A DNA stretch of 64,000 nt from Hydrocarboniphaga daqingensis (GTDB lineage: Bacteria; Pseudomonadota; Gammaproteobacteria; Nevskiales; Nevskiaceae). Numbering within the stretch: the first letter of the stretch is position 1; every line of letters starts with the position of its first letter. The notes beneath the pieces were generated by a model, which saw only the letters and a list, made by a program, of their open reading frames with translations, did not search any database and was not told where the DNA came from. The translations under genes were made by a program, and so were the position numbers. This document shows, in pieces, positions 15,418 to 24,981 of this stretch. The stretch covers positions 216,333-280,332 of the forward strand of contig NZ_FQWZ01000004.1 of NCBI RefSeq assembly GCF_900129825.1, given 5' to 3'.

Positions 15418-16554
15418 ATGCCGATCTACCTCGACCACAACGCGACCACTCACCTCGACCCGCAGGTGCTCGACGCGATGCTGCCGTACCTGTCGGGGCC
15501 GGCTGCCAACCCGTCGAGCCTGCATCGCTACGGCCGGCTGGCGCGCGATGCGGTCGAAGCGGCACGCGCGCAGGTCGCGCAGCTGGTCGGCGCTCAGCCG
15601 GCCGAAATCATCTGGACCTCGGGTGGCACCGAGGCGAACAATCTGGCGATCAAGGGCGTTGCCGATGCGCAGGCCTCGCCCGGCTGCGTGCTGTACGGCG
15701 CCACCGATCATCCGGCCGTGATGGAAGCCGCCGAAGCGTTGCGGCAGCGCGGCTGGGCCGTCGAAGCGGTGGCCGTTGACGCACACGGCCGCGTCGATGA
15801 GCCGGCGCTGGCCGCGCAATTGGCGCGAGGCAACGTGCGCCTGGTGTCGCTGATGCGCGCCAACAACGAAACCGGCGTGATCCAGCCGCTGCCGCAGCTG
15901 GCGCCGGCGATCCACGCGGCGGGTGCCTGGCTGCATGTCGACGCGGTCCAGGCGCTGGGCAAGATGCCGGTCGACCGCGACGTGCTCGACGCCGACTTGA
16001 TGACGCTGTCCAGCCACAAGATCTACGGCCCCAAGGGCGTCGGTGCGCTGGTCGTGCGCGCGGACGTCGAGCTGCGCGCTCAGTTGCACGGCGGCGCCCA
16101 GGAGCGCGGCGTGCGCGGCGGTACCGAAAACGTCGCAGCGATTGTCGGCTTCGGCGCGGCGGCGGAGCTGGCGCGCGAGCGGCTCGACGCGCGGATCGCG
16201 CATCTGCAGCCGCTGCGCGACCGGCTCGAAGCCGGCTTGCACAGCATCCGCGGCATCCGGATTTTTGGCGAAGGCGCCGAGCGCCTTCCCAACACCGTGC
16301 AGTGCGCGCTGGCCGGCTACGACGGCGAGGCGCTGCTGATGCAGCTGGACCGCAACGGCATTGCCGTGTCGTCGGGTTCCGCCTGTGCCAGCGGCTCGGG
16401 CGAGCCTTCGCATGTGTTGCTGGCGATGGGCGTCGACCCGGTCACGGCCAAGGGCGCGATCCGGATCAGCCTGGGCCAGGCCAATGGCGCCGACGACGTG
16501 GATCGCATCCTGGCCGTGCTGCGCGACACCGCCGCCTCGCTGGCGGGCGCGTGA
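15418..16554 (+). CDS. Cysteine desulfurase, NifS/IscS-like (first copy)
   Basis: 378 residues, 9 bases after cysE. A fold-type I PLP enzyme: EIIWTSGGTEANNLAIKG, the PLP lysine in LMTLSSHKIYGPKG, and the loop cysteine in SSGSACASGSGEPSHVLLAMG. It releases sulfur from cysteine as an enzyme-bound persulfide for Fe-S clusters or tRNA thiolation. A second, distinct desulfurase lies 350 bases downstream; the two are clearly divergent in sequence, so this is not a recent duplication. Which of them serves the scaffold cannot be decided from sequence. Confidence 0.9.
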   Translation: MPIYLDHNATTHLDPQVLDAMLPYLSGPAANPSSLHRYGRLARDAVEAARAQVAQLVGAQPAEIIWTSGGTEANNLAIKGVADAQASPGCVLYGATDHPAVMEAAEALRQRGWAVEAVAVDAHGRVDEPALAAQLARGNVRLVSLMRANNETGVIQPLPQLAPAIHAAGAWLHVDAVQALGKMPVDRDVLDADLMTLSSHKIYGPKGVGALVVRADVELRAQLHGGAQERGVRGGTENVAAIVGFGAAAELARERLDARIAHLQPLRDRLEAGLHSIRGIRIFGEGAERLPNTVQCALAGYDGEALLMQLDRNGIAVSSGSACASGSGEPSHVLLAMGVDPVTAKGAIRISLGQANGADDVDRILAVLRDTAASLAGA

Positions 16555-16560
16555 GCGGCG

Positions 16561-16863
16561 GTGTCGATGATCGGCTCGCTGACCGCCGAAGACCGCGCGA
16601 CCAGCCTGCGTCAGGCGGCGCACAAGCTCGACGTGGCGCTGCTCGCGCTCGAAGCCTTCGACCTGCGCCATGCCGGGCAGCCGGCCGACCCGCAGCGCGC
16701 GTCGGATCGACGCTTGCTGGTCGACGTCGCCGCGCAAATCTGCTGGGAATACGTCGTGCAGCGTGAGATGAACGGCGTCGACGACCACCGAGATCTGCGC
16801 CAACGCTACCGCGTGCCCGACGAGGTTTGGCAGCGGATTGGCGCCAGCCCGCGTCCCGAGTGA
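16561..16863 (+). CDS. Small protein in the Fe-S operon, unknown (possibly DUF6665-like)
   Basis: 100 residues from the GTG at 16561, or 98 from the ATG at 16567. An amphipathic helical protein with a central AAQICWEYVVQREMNGVDDH and a PDEVWQRIG ending. It faintly resembles the DUF6665 family. It sits between two cysteine desulfurases, 6 bases after the first, and is probably co-transcribed. The single cysteine (CWEY) is not enough to propose a sulfur-relay function. Confidence 0.6.
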   Translation: MSMIGSLTAEDRATSLRQAAHKLDVALLALEAFDLRHAGQPADPQRASDRRLLVDVAAQICWEYVVQREMNGVDDHRDLRQRYRVPDEVWQRIGASPRPE

Positions 16864-16905
16864 ATCAATGATTGAGTCGATGAACGCCTCGCCGAGAGTT
16901 GCCGC

Positions 16906-18081
16906 GTGACCACTGCCGCCCACCCGCCGATCTACCTCGACTACGCCGCGAGTACACCACTGGACCGCCGCGTGCTCGACGCCATGCTGCCGCTGATGGT
17001 CGAAGACGGGCTGCACGCCAACCCGGCATCGAGCCACGGCCCCGGCTTTCGCGCGCGCGCCGCCGTCGAAAAAGCGCGCGCTCAGGTGGCCGCGCTGATT
17101 GGTGCCGAGCCGGGCGAGATCATCTGGACCTCCGGCGCCACCGAGTCCAACAACCTGGCGATCAAGGGCGCGCTGGAGTTTCGCGGGCTGACGCAGGCGC
17201 ATGTGGTGACGTCGCGCACCGAGCACAAATGCGTGCTCGACACCTGCCGCCATCTGGAGACGCGCGGTGTGCGCGTCACGTATCTGAAGCCGGGCGCGCT
17301 GGGTTTGGTGACGCCCGAACAGGTGATCGACGCGCTGACGCCGGACACGGCGCTGGTGTCGCTGATGTGGGTCAACAACGAGATCGGCACCGTGCACGAG
17401 ATCGAGCGGCTGGCGCCGCTGCTGCGTGAACGCGGTGTGCTGTTTCACGTCGATGCCGCGCAGGCCGCCGGGCGCGTCGCGATTGATCTTTCGCAAGTGC
17501 CGGTCGATTTGATGAGCCTGTCGGCGCACAAGGCCTATGGCCCCAAGGGCATCGGCGCGCTGTTCGTGCGGCGCCGTCCGCGCGCACGGCTGGCGCCGCA
17601 GATTCACGGTGGCGGTCACGAGCAGGGTATGCGCTCGGGCACGCTGGCGCCGCACCAGATCGTCGGCATGGGCGCGGCCTTCGAGATTTTGCAGCGCGAA
17701 GGCGCGGCCGAAGCGCAGCGGCTGGCGGCGCTGCGCGACCGGCTGTGGGCCGGCTTGCAGAGCTTGCCGCAGCTGCATCGCAACGGCGACCCGATGCGCT
17801 CGGCGCCGCATGTGCTCAACGTCAGCTTTGAAGGCGTCGAGGGCGAATCTTTGCGCGCCAGCCTGCCGGATCTGGCCGTGTCGAGCGGGTCGGCGTGCTC
17901 GTCGGCGACGCAGGAGCCGTCTTATGTACTGCGCGCGCTGGGCCGCGACGACGAGTTGGCCAATGCCTCGCTGCGATTCTCGGTCGGCCGCCGCAGCACC
18001 GAGGCCGAGATCGACGCCGCTGCGGCGCGCGTCTGCCAGCAAGTGCGGCGCTTGCGCGAGATTTCGGCGCTGTGGGACTAA
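16906..18081 (+). CDS. iscS: Cysteine desulfurase IscS-like (second copy)
   Basis: 391 residues from the GTG at 16906. Motifs of the IscS class: [32 protein letters not shown], the [10 protein letters not shown] histidine, the PLP lysine in [14 protein letters not shown], and the catalytic loop [21 protein letters not shown]. The loop is the long IscS type, which lets the cysteine persulfide reach the scaffold. It is followed 35 bases later by the IscU-like gene and by iscA. The usual iscR repressor gene is missing upstream. Confidence 0.92.
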   Translation: MTTAAHPPIYLDYAASTPLDRRVLDAMLPLMVEDGLHANPASSHGPGFRARAAVEKARAQVAALIGAEPGEIIWTSGATESNNLAIKGALEFRGLTQAHVVTSRTEHKCVLDTCRHLETRGVRVTYLKPGALGLVTPEQVIDALTPDTALVSLMWVNNEIGTVHEIERLAPLLRERGVLFHVDAAQAAGRVAIDLSQVPVDLMSLSAHKAYGPKGIGALFVRRRPRARLAPQIHGGGHEQGMRSGTLAPHQIVGMGAAFEILQREGAAEAQRLAALRDRLWAGLQSLPQLHRNGDPMRSAPHVLNVSFEGVEGESLRASLPDLAVSSGSACSSATQEPSYVLRALGRDDELANASLRFSVGRRSTEAEIDAAAARVCQQVRRLREISALWD

Positions 18082-18116
18082 GGTCGCGGCGCTGCGCCGC
18101 TGGAGCAAAGTAGCCA

Positions 18117-18578
18117 ATGAACGAATCAATGGGCCTGCCGACGCATGATGCGGATCACGACCGCGACGATGCATCTGAAGCAGCGCTGCTCAACGCGTTC
18201 GGTTATCCCGAGCCGGTCTGGCAGCGCTTCGTTGACGCGCCGCGGGCCGGTCGCTTCGACGCGTCGACGCCCGGTGTCGTCAGCGGCCGCGCGGGTACGC
18301 CGGCGGCCCGATCGGTGCTGAGCCTGCAGATGCAGTTTGACGAGCACGGTCGGGTCGTCGATGCACGCTTTCGCGCCTACGGCTGCCCGAGCAGCATCGC
18401 GGTGGGCGCGTGGATCGCCGAGTGGAGCTTGGGCCGCAGTACCGACGATATGACCGGCCTGAGCGCATCGACGCTGCGCCGCGAGCTTGAAATCCCCGAA
18501 GACCGCGCCCACTGTGCCCTGATGGGCGAAGACGCCCTGCGTGATTTGCTGAACCGCTACCGAGAGAAACTGACATGA
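18117..18578 (+). CDS. IscU-like Fe-S scaffold lacking one ligand cysteine
   Basis: 153 residues. From about residue 35 it aligns with IscU: WQRFVDAPRAGRFD matches the start of IscU, GVVSGRAGTPAARSVLSLQM the first-cysteine loop, ARFRAYGCPSSIAVGAWIAE the second, and DRAHCALMGEDALRDLL the third. The first ligand cysteine (PACGD in IscU) is replaced (PAARS), including the neighbouring aspartate. The chaperone motif LPPVK just before the third cysteine is replaced by IPEDR. The gene overlaps iscA by four bases. It is either an alternative scaffold or a carrier with different chemistry. Confidence 0.85.
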   Translation: MNESMGLPTHDADHDRDDASEAALLNAFGYPEPVWQRFVDAPRAGRFDASTPGVVSGRAGTPAARSVLSLQMQFDEHGRVVDARFRAYGCPSSIAVGAWIAEWSLGRSTDDMTGLSASTLRRELEIPEDRAHCALMGEDALRDLLNRYREKLT

Positions 18579-18925
18579 GCGTTGCACTGCCCACGATCCA
18601 ACTGACCGAGTCGGCCGCGCGCCGCATCGACAGCCAGCTCGCCCGGCGCGGCAAGGGGCTGGGCCTGCGGGTCGGCGTCAAGAAGTCCGGCTGTTCGGGC
18701 TATGCGTACACGATGGACTACGCCGACGACATCGGCGCCGACGACCAGGTGTTCGAGTCGCACGGCGCGCGCCTGGTCGTGAAGTCTGAGCACCTGCCGA
18801 TGCTGGCGGGCCTGACGCTCGACTGGCAGAAGCAGGGCTTGAACGAGTCGTTCAAGTTCCTGAATCCGAACGTCACGGCCCAGTGCGGCTGCGGCGAAAG
18901 TTTCGCGGTCGCCACCGCCGCCTGA
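18575..18925 (+). CDS. iscA: A-type iron-sulfur carrier IscA
   Basis: 116 residues starting MSVALPTIQLTESAARRI. The three cluster-ligand cysteines are present in KKSGCSGYAY and QCGCGESF. It carries Fe-S clusters to apo-proteins. The ATG overlaps the stop of the IscU-like gene (ATGA), so they are translationally coupled. hscB, hscA and fdx, which normally follow, are absent here; the next gene is on the other strand. Confidence 0.93.
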   Translation: MSVALPTIQLTESAARRIDSQLARRGKGLGLRVGVKKSGCSGYAYTMDYADDIGADDQVFESHGARLVVKSEHLPMLAGLTLDWQKQGLNESFKFLNPNVTAQCGCGESFAVATAA

Positions 18926-18938
18926 GCTGCGCTACGCC

Positions 18939-19688
18939 TCAGACGCTGCCGCAACCGCCGTCGATAGCCATCATGTGGCCGTTGATGTAGGACGCGGCGT
19001 CCGAACACAGCCAGACCGCCGCTGCGGCCACTTCTTCGGCGGTACCGGCGCGCTTCTGCGGCACCTTGTCGAGCAGCGTCTTGACCGCGGCGGCCGGCCG
19101 GTTCAGCACCTTGAGCCCGAGTCCCGCCGAGATGATGCCGGGGCAGATCGCGTTGATCCGCAAGCCCATCGGCGCGTAGGTGATCGCCGCGTGCTTGGTC
19201 AGGCCGACCACGCCGTGCTTGCTGGCCGTGTAGGCAGCCGTCGGCCCGCCATGCAGGCCCCACAGCGAACTGTTGTTGACGATGCTGCCTCGGCCGCGGG
19301 CCAGCATCATCCGCACCTCGTGCTTCATGCAGTGGTAAGTGCCGCCGAGGTTGATCCGCATGCAGTCATCCCACAGATCGTCATCGGCGTCGATCAACGG
19401 CACGCCGCCACCACCCCGGCCGGCATTGTTGAATGCCGCGTCCAGATGGCCGTAATCCGCTTCGATCTGGGCGAACAGCGCCTGGACGCTGCCGCGGTCG
19501 CCGATGTCGGCGACATAGGCGTCGGCGTGGCCGCCGGTCTGGCGGATGCAGGACACCGTTTCCTGGGCCGCCGCACTGCGTAGATCGCAAACCGCGACCC
19601 GGTAGCCTGCTTCGGCGAACTGCAGCGCAGCCGCCCGCCCGATGTCACCGCCGCCTCCGGTGACCAACACCGTTTTCTGGTCTTGCAT
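18939..19688 (-). CDS. SDR-family oxidoreductase
   Basis: 249 residues. A classical short-chain dehydrogenase: the NAD(P) loop VTGGGGDIGRAAA, the DI motif (VADIGDRGS), NNAG, the catalytic Ser in IVNNSSLWGLHG and YTASKHG with Tyr and Lys. The aspartate at the end of beta-2 (AVCDLR) favours NAD over NADP. The substrate cannot be told. It is divergent from thyA and convergent with iscA. Confidence 0.85.
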   Translation of the reverse strand: MQDQKTVLVTGGGGDIGRAAALQFAEAGYRVAVCDLRSAAAQETVSCIRQTGGHADAYVADIGDRGSVQALFAQIEADYGHLDAAFNNAGRGGGGVPLIDADDDLWDDCMRINLGGTYHCMKHEVRMMLARGRGSIVNNSSLWGLHGGPTAAYTASKHGVVGLTKHAAITYAPMGLRINAICPGIISAGLGLKVLNRPAAAVKTLLDKVPQKRAGTAEEVAAAAVWLCSDAASYINGHMMAIDGGCGSV

Positions 19689-19911
19689 CTCGCCCCAACC
19701 ACAGAATGTTGAAAGTGTTATAGCGGCGTCGATGCGCCGTTTATTGAATCGCGCCCGGTTCCCTTACCGACGCGTCTGCAGTCTACGGTTGTTTTCTGAC
19801 AGTTCGGTCACCCGTTTTGGTACTGAGTGAATATTCCCTGTCGACTGGGGTGATGTAGTCCGGATCGTCTGGGGCGACGGTGCCGTCAGCCCTTGGGATA
19901 ACATGGCGCCC

Positions 19912-20705
<794 letters not shown>

Positions 20706-20706
<1 letters not shown>

Positions 20707-21200
20707 TGGTCGCGCTCTCGCTGGTGGTGGCCGCAGCCGACAACGGTGTGATCGGCCGTGATGGTGACCTGCCGTGGCGCCTGCCGGCCGACTTGCAGCA
20801 CTTCAAGCGACTGACGCTGAACAAGACGATCCTGATGGGCCGCAAGACCTGGCAGTCGCTGGGTCGTCCGCTGCCGCAGCGGGACAACTGGGTCGTCAGC
20901 CGTGATCCGGGGTTCGAGGCACCCGGCGCCCGCGTGTTCGCCAGCGTCGAGGCGGCGATCGCCGCGGCCGACGCGGCCGGCATGACCGAGCTGATGATCA
21001 TCGGCGGCGCGCAGATCTACGCGCAGACGCTGCCGCAGGCGCGCACGCTGCATCTGACGCGCGTCCACGCGCAGGTCGACGGCGACACACGGCTGCCGCC
21101 GATCGACGCCGATGCCTTCGCCGAAGTGGCACGCGAGGACCATCAGGCCGACGAGCGTCACGCGCTCGCCTACAGCTTCATCACGCTGCAGCGGCGCTGA
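20706..21200 (+). CDS. folA: Dihydrofolate reductase
   Basis: 164 residues. VVAAADNGVIGRDGDLPWRL holds the NADPH and substrate contacts with the catalytic aspartate in PADLQHFK, then TILMGRKTWQSLGRPLP. It regenerates tetrahydrofolate from the dihydrofolate made by ThyA, and its one-base overlap with thyA fits that coupling. Confidence 0.96.
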
Positions 21201-21253
21201 CGGCTCGCTGCGCGCTTTCAACGATCAACACCACCACCATCAGGAGCCGCGTC

Positions 21254-21520
21254 ATGGCCGATATCAAAGCCCAGTTCGAACAAGCGCAGAAAGACGTCGT
21301 CAAGCTCAGCAAGAAGCCGGGTAACGAGGACATGCTGGCGCTGTATTCGCACTTCAAGCAGGCCACGGTCGGTGACGTCACCGGCACGCGTCCGGGCATG
21401 CTCGCCGTCGTCGACCGCGCCAAGTTCGACGCCTGGGCCAAGCTCAAGGGCACCAAGGCCGACGCCGCGATGCAGGGCTACGTCGCCAAGGTCAAGGAGC
21501 TTCAGCAGAAGCTCGGCTGA
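21254..21520 (+). CDS. Acyl-CoA-binding protein
   Basis: 88 residues, the standard size. The ACBP signature is plain: FEQAQKDVVKLSK, the YSHFKQATVGDV segment (Tyr and Lys of the acyl-CoA site), GMLAVVDRAKFDAWAKLKG and the C-terminal helix. It binds long-chain acyl-CoA in the cytoplasm. ACBP is universal in eukaryotes but patchy in bacteria. It is 53 bases after folA and faces the halohydrin dehalogenase-like gene. Confidence 0.95.
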   Translation: MADIKAQFEQAQKDVVKLSKKPGNEDMLALYSHFKQATVGDVTGTRPGMLAVVDRAKFDAWAKLKGTKADAAMQGYVAKVKELQQKLG

Positions 21521-21531
21521 GCGGCTGTGCG

Positions 21532-22242
21532 CTAGCGCGGCACCCAGCTGCCGCAGACCGGGAAGATTTGCCCGACGAAGCAGTTGGCTGCATCGCTGCA
21601 CAGAAACGCGGCGAACTCGGCGTCCTCGCGGGCGCCGACCAGTCGCCCCAGCGGCACCTCGCGCTGCAGCCGCTCCTGAAAGCGCGGATTGGCTTGCACC
21701 TCGGGCGGGAAGTAGGTTGGGTTGTCGACGAAGTTCTGCGCGATGGCATTGACCTGCACGTTGTGCGGTGCCACCTCGATACCCACCGACTGCGCATAGG
21801 CCAGCTGGGCACCGCGCGCCGCGCTATAGGTCGACGCGCGCTTCATGCCGCGCAGTGCCGATGCGCTGCCCATCAGCAGAATCTTGCCGCTGCGACGCGC
21901 GATCATCGGCGGCAGCGCCGCGCGAAACAGCCGCGGCAGCGGATCAACCATCGCGGCAAAGGCCTCGCGCCATTCATCCTCGCCCGCGTCGACGGCGCTG
22001 CTGGTGGCGGCCGGGATCGCCAGCGCCGCGATCAGCACGTCCAGATGGCCGGCTGCGGCGATGATCCGCGCGGGTGCATCGGCATCGAGCAGCGGGTCGG
22101 TATCGGCAATCACCTCGGCGCCGTGCTCGCGCAGCACCTCGACCAGTACCGGGCCCATGAAGCGGTCCGCATGGGTCAGCAAAATGCGCTTGCCGGCCAG
22201 GCTGCGCAGTGCGGTGTCGATGCGTTGATCGGAAGCATTCAT
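21532..22242 (-). CDS. Halohydrin dehalogenase-like SDR-superfamily protein
   Basis: 236 residues. The fold is SDR, but the dinucleotide loop TGxxxGxG is replaced by THADRFMG, which is the T-x4-F-x-G motif of halohydrin dehalogenases. The catalytic group is Ser, x12, Tyr, x3, Arg (GSASALRGMKRASTYSAAR) instead of Tyr-x3-Lys. The tail NPTYFPPE ... NPRFQERLQREVPLGRLVG and GQIFPVCGSWV also matches that family. Such enzymes release halide from vicinal haloalcohols to form epoxides without NAD(P). The start overlaps the DUF815 stop (ATGA). Confidence 0.8.
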   Translation of the reverse strand: MNASDQRIDTALRSLAGKRILLTHADRFMGPVLVEVLREHGAEVIADTDPLLDADAPARIIAAAGHLDVLIAALAIPAATSSAVDAGEDEWREAFAAMVDPLPRLFRAALPPMIARRSGKILLMGSASALRGMKRASTYSAARGAQLAYAQSVGIEVAPHNVQVNAIAQNFVDNPTYFPPEVQANPRFQERLQREVPLGRLVGAREDAEFAAFLCSDAANCFVGQIFPVCGSWVPR

Positions 22243-23006
22243 CGTGCTTGGAGTCCTTGCTGACCAGCCCAGTCACGGGCGAATTGTTTGGCAACGCGGC
22301 CGGAGCGCGACCCGCGCATCAGCGCCCAGCGCAGCGCGGCTTTTTCGCCGTCGTCGTCGAGCATGTCGACGCCCAGATCGGACAGATGTTGGCGTACCAC
22401 ATCCAGATACTGGGTTTGCGTGAACGGCGGAAACGACAGCCACAAGCCGAAGCGTTCCGACAGCGAAATCTTCTCTTCGCTGGTTTCGCCGGGGTGCAGT
22501 TCTTCGCCTTCCCAGCGGTACTCCTCGTTTTCGCGCGTGTACTCGGGCATCAAGTGCCGGCGGTTGGACGTGGCGACGATCAGCACGTTTTCTGGCGCTT
22601 CTTCGATGTCGCCATCGAGCGCGGTTTTCAGCGCGGCCAAGGATCCGTCGTTGGGCGCCACCGAAAAATCATCGACGTACAGAATGAAGCGCTCCGGTCG
22701 GTCGCGCAGCGGCGCGACGATCCGCGGCAGGTCGACCAGATCGTGCGGCGGTACTTCGACCAGCCGCAGGCCGCGATCGGCGAACTCGGTCAGCAGCGCT
22801 TTGACCAGCGACGACTTGCCGGTGCCGCGCGAGCCGGTCAGCAGCACGTGATTCGCCGGCAGCCTGCTGACGAACTGCAGCGTGTTGCGCACCAGCAGCG
22901 CTTTTTGCCGGTCGATGCCGAGCAACTGATCGAGCTTCAGCTTCTGCGGAAAGTGAATGGCTTGCAGCGCCTCGTGGCGCCAGCGATAGGCGAGTGCGGT
23001 TTCCAT
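22239..23006 (-). CDS. DUF815-family AAA ATPase
   Basis: 255 residues from the ATG at 23004-23006 (METALAYRWRHEALQAI); earlier in-frame codons overlap recQ. Walker A is LLTGSRGTGKSSLV and Walker B FILYVDDFSV, then SNRRHLMPE as sensor 1. The SLSERFGLWLSFPPFTQTQYLDVV segment is typical for DUF815. Function unknown; related proteins are predicted ATPases of the RarA/DnaA-like AAA group. It is divergent from recQ with starts about 73 bases apart. Confidence 0.87.
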   Translation of the reverse strand: METALAYRWRHEALQAIHFPQKLKLDQLLGIDRQKALLVRNTLQFVSRLPANHVLLTGSRGTGKSSLVKALLTEFADRGLRLVEVPPHDLVDLPRIVAPLRDRPERFILYVDDFSVAPNDGSLAALKTALDGDIEEAPENVLIVATSNRRHLMPEYTRENEEYRWEGEELHPGETSEEKISLSERFGLWLSFPPFTQTQYLDVVRQHLSDLGVDMLDDDGEKAALRWALMRGSRSGRVAKQFARDWAGQQGLQAR

Positions 23007-23079
23007 CGCTGGACTATAACGAGCCCTCGGCGTGCCCGCGCCGCCCGCCGGCCCCGCGTGGCCGGTATCCTGTGCGGCT

Positions 23080-24981
23080 ATGGCGGCAAGCACTCTCGAT
23101 CAAGCATTGGCCCAGTTGGGCTACGACGCATTCCGGCCTGGGCAACGCGAGGCCATCGACATCCTGATGCAGGGTGGGCGCGCGCTGCTGGTCGCGCCTA
23201 CAGGGGGCGGCAAGAGCCTGTGCTATCAGTTGCCGGCGCTGCTGCTGCCAGGCACGACGCTGGTGATCTCGCCGCTGATCGCGCTGATGCAGGACCAGGT
23301 CGCCGGCCTGACCGCGCGCGGCATTCCCGCAACGTTTTTTGCGTCGACGCTCGATGCGGCCGAAGCGCGACTGCGCTTGGACGGCCTGATGCGCGGCGCC
23401 TACAAGCTGGCCTACATCGCGCCCGAGCGCTTGGCATTGCCCGGCTTTCGCGATCGGCTGATGAAGCTGGGCTGCCCGCTGGTGGCCGTGGACGAAGCCC
23501 ATTGCATCAGCGAATGGGGTCATGACTTTCGCCCGGAATACGGGCAGATCGGCGAGTTGCTGCGCGAGCTGAACCCGCCGCGCGTGCTCGCGTGCACGGC
23601 GACGGCGACGCCGATCGTGCGCGACGAGATTCTGGTGCGGCTCGGCTTGCCGGCCGATACGCCGCAGCTGCTGCGCGGCTTTGCCCGCCCTAACCTTGCG
23701 CTGCGCGCGGCCGAGATCAGCGGCCCGCGCGAGCGCGCCGCGCGTGTCGACGCCGTACTGGCCGAGACGCTGTTCGCACCGGGTGCCGGGCGCGGCTCGG
23801 CGATCGTCTACACGCCGACGCGTCGCTTGGCCGAAGAAGAATCGCAGCGCCTCGCGGCCGCCGGTTGGCGCGCCACCGCGTATCACGCTGGTCTGTCGGG
23901 CGAGTTGCGCGCGCTGGCGCAAGCCGCGTTCACCGAAGGCCGCGCCGAGATCGTCTGCGCCACCAACGCGTTCGGCATGGGCATCGACCGTGGCGATGTG
24001 CGCGCCGTGGTGCACTTGGGTCCGCCGGGTTCGATCGAGGCGTATTACCAGGAAGTCGGCCGCGCTGGACGCGATGGCGGCAATGCGGTCGGCTTGATGT
24101 GCTGGCAGCAGTCGGACTTGCCGCTGCGACGCCGCTTGCTGGAATCGCCGGGCAGCGACTTCACGCCCGACCCGGACGTGATCGAGCACAAGTGGAACCT
24201 GTTTCTGGAACTGATCCGCTGGGCCGACGGCGCCGCCTGCCGACACGACGCGATCCTGCGCTACTTCGGCGACGAAGCCGAGACCTTGCATGGTTGCGGA
24301 CGCTGCGACGTGTGCCTGGCGCTGGGCAGTGTCGATGAGGTGTCGGTCGAAGAAGCCACGCAGCTGGCGCGCAAGCTGCTGTCGGGCATCGCCCGCGTGC
24401 AGAACCGCTATGGCTTGAAGCAGGCGGTGCGGCTGCTGCGCGGCGAAAGCGAGGATCGTCTGGAGCGAGACGGCCTGACGCGCGTGGCGACCTTCGGCCT
24501 GCTGCGCGATCGCAGCGAGGCCTGGATCCAGCGCGCGCTGTCGCGCTGCGTCACCGCCGGCTGGATCGGATTCTCCGGCGACCAGCATCCGGTGGTTCGG
24601 CTGACCGACGACGGCGTGGCAATCATGCGTGGCCAGCGCAGCGCACGCTGGCTGCCGCCACCGGACGCCGAGCGTAGCGCCGCCAGCAACGGCGGTGCTC
24701 GCGGTGGGCGCAGTGGCCGCCCGTCACGCGCGGTGGCGATGGACGAAGAGCCGCTGGATTCGATCGAAGCGCTGATCTTCGAGAGCCTGCGCGAGCTGCG
24801 CCTGGATCTGGCCAAGTCCGAAGGCGTGCCAGCCTATGTAATCGCCCACGACCGCACGCTGCGCGAGTTGGCGCGGCTGCGCCCGCGCGACGAAGACGAA
24901 CTGCGCGCGGTACCGGGCTTCGGCGAGCGCCGTGTCGAGCGCTACGGCGAGGCCTTTCTCGACGTGCTGGGCCGTCGATGA
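23080..24981 (+). CDS. recQ: ATP-dependent DNA helicase RecQ
   Basis: 633 residues from the ATG at 23080 (MAASTLDQALAQLGYDAF); 16 codons upstream are open but low in family resemblance. Helicase motifs are all present: FRPGQREAI, Walker A APTGGGKSLCYQ, VDEAHCISEWGHDFRPEY, TATATP and YYQEVGRAGRDG. A zinc-binding cysteine set (ACRHDAIL, GCGRCDVC) and winged helix follow, and an HRDC domain ends the protein (RELARLRPRDEDELRAVPGF). It unwinds DNA 3' to 5' in recombination and fork repair. The linker before HRDC is glycine- and serine-rich. Confidence 0.95.
   Translation: MAASTLDQALAQLGYDAFRPGQREAIDILMQGGRALLVAPTGGGKSLCYQLPALLLPGTTLVISPLIALMQDQVAGLTARGIPATFFASTLDAAEARLRLDGLMRGAYKLAYIAPERLALPGFRDRLMKLGCPLVAVDEAHCISEWGHDFRPEYGQIGELLRELNPPRVLACTATATPIVRDEILVRLGLPADTPQLLRGFARPNLALRAAEISGPRERAARVDAVLAETLFAPGAGRGSAIVYTPTRRLAEEESQRLAAAGWRATAYHAGLSGELRALAQAAFTEGRAEIVCATNAFGMGIDRGDVRAVVHLGPPGSIEAYYQEVGRAGRDGGNAVGLMCWQQSDLPLRRRLLESPGSDFTPDPDVIEHKWNLFLELIRWADGAACRHDAILRYFGDEAETLHGCGRCDVCLALGSVDEVSVEEATQLARKLLSGIARVQNRYGLKQAVRLLRGESEDRLERDGLTRVATFGLLRDRSEAWIQRALSRCVTAGWIGFSGDQHPVVRLTDDGVAIMRGQRSARWLPPPDAERSAASNGGARGGRSGRPSRAVAMDEEPLDSIEALIFESLRELRLDLAKSEGVPAYVIAHDRTLRELARLRPRDEDELRAVPGFGERRVERYGEAFLDVLGRR

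Noticed and set aside
14551-18174. A 1207-codon open frame on the minus strand
   Set aside because: It lies exactly opposite cysE and the Fe-S genes, is made of low-complexity Arg/His/Gln/Ala-rich sequence and is a high-GC shadow of the real genes.
23014-24588. A 524-codon minus-strand frame opposite recQ
   Set aside because: Antisense shadow of recQ, no recognisable domain.
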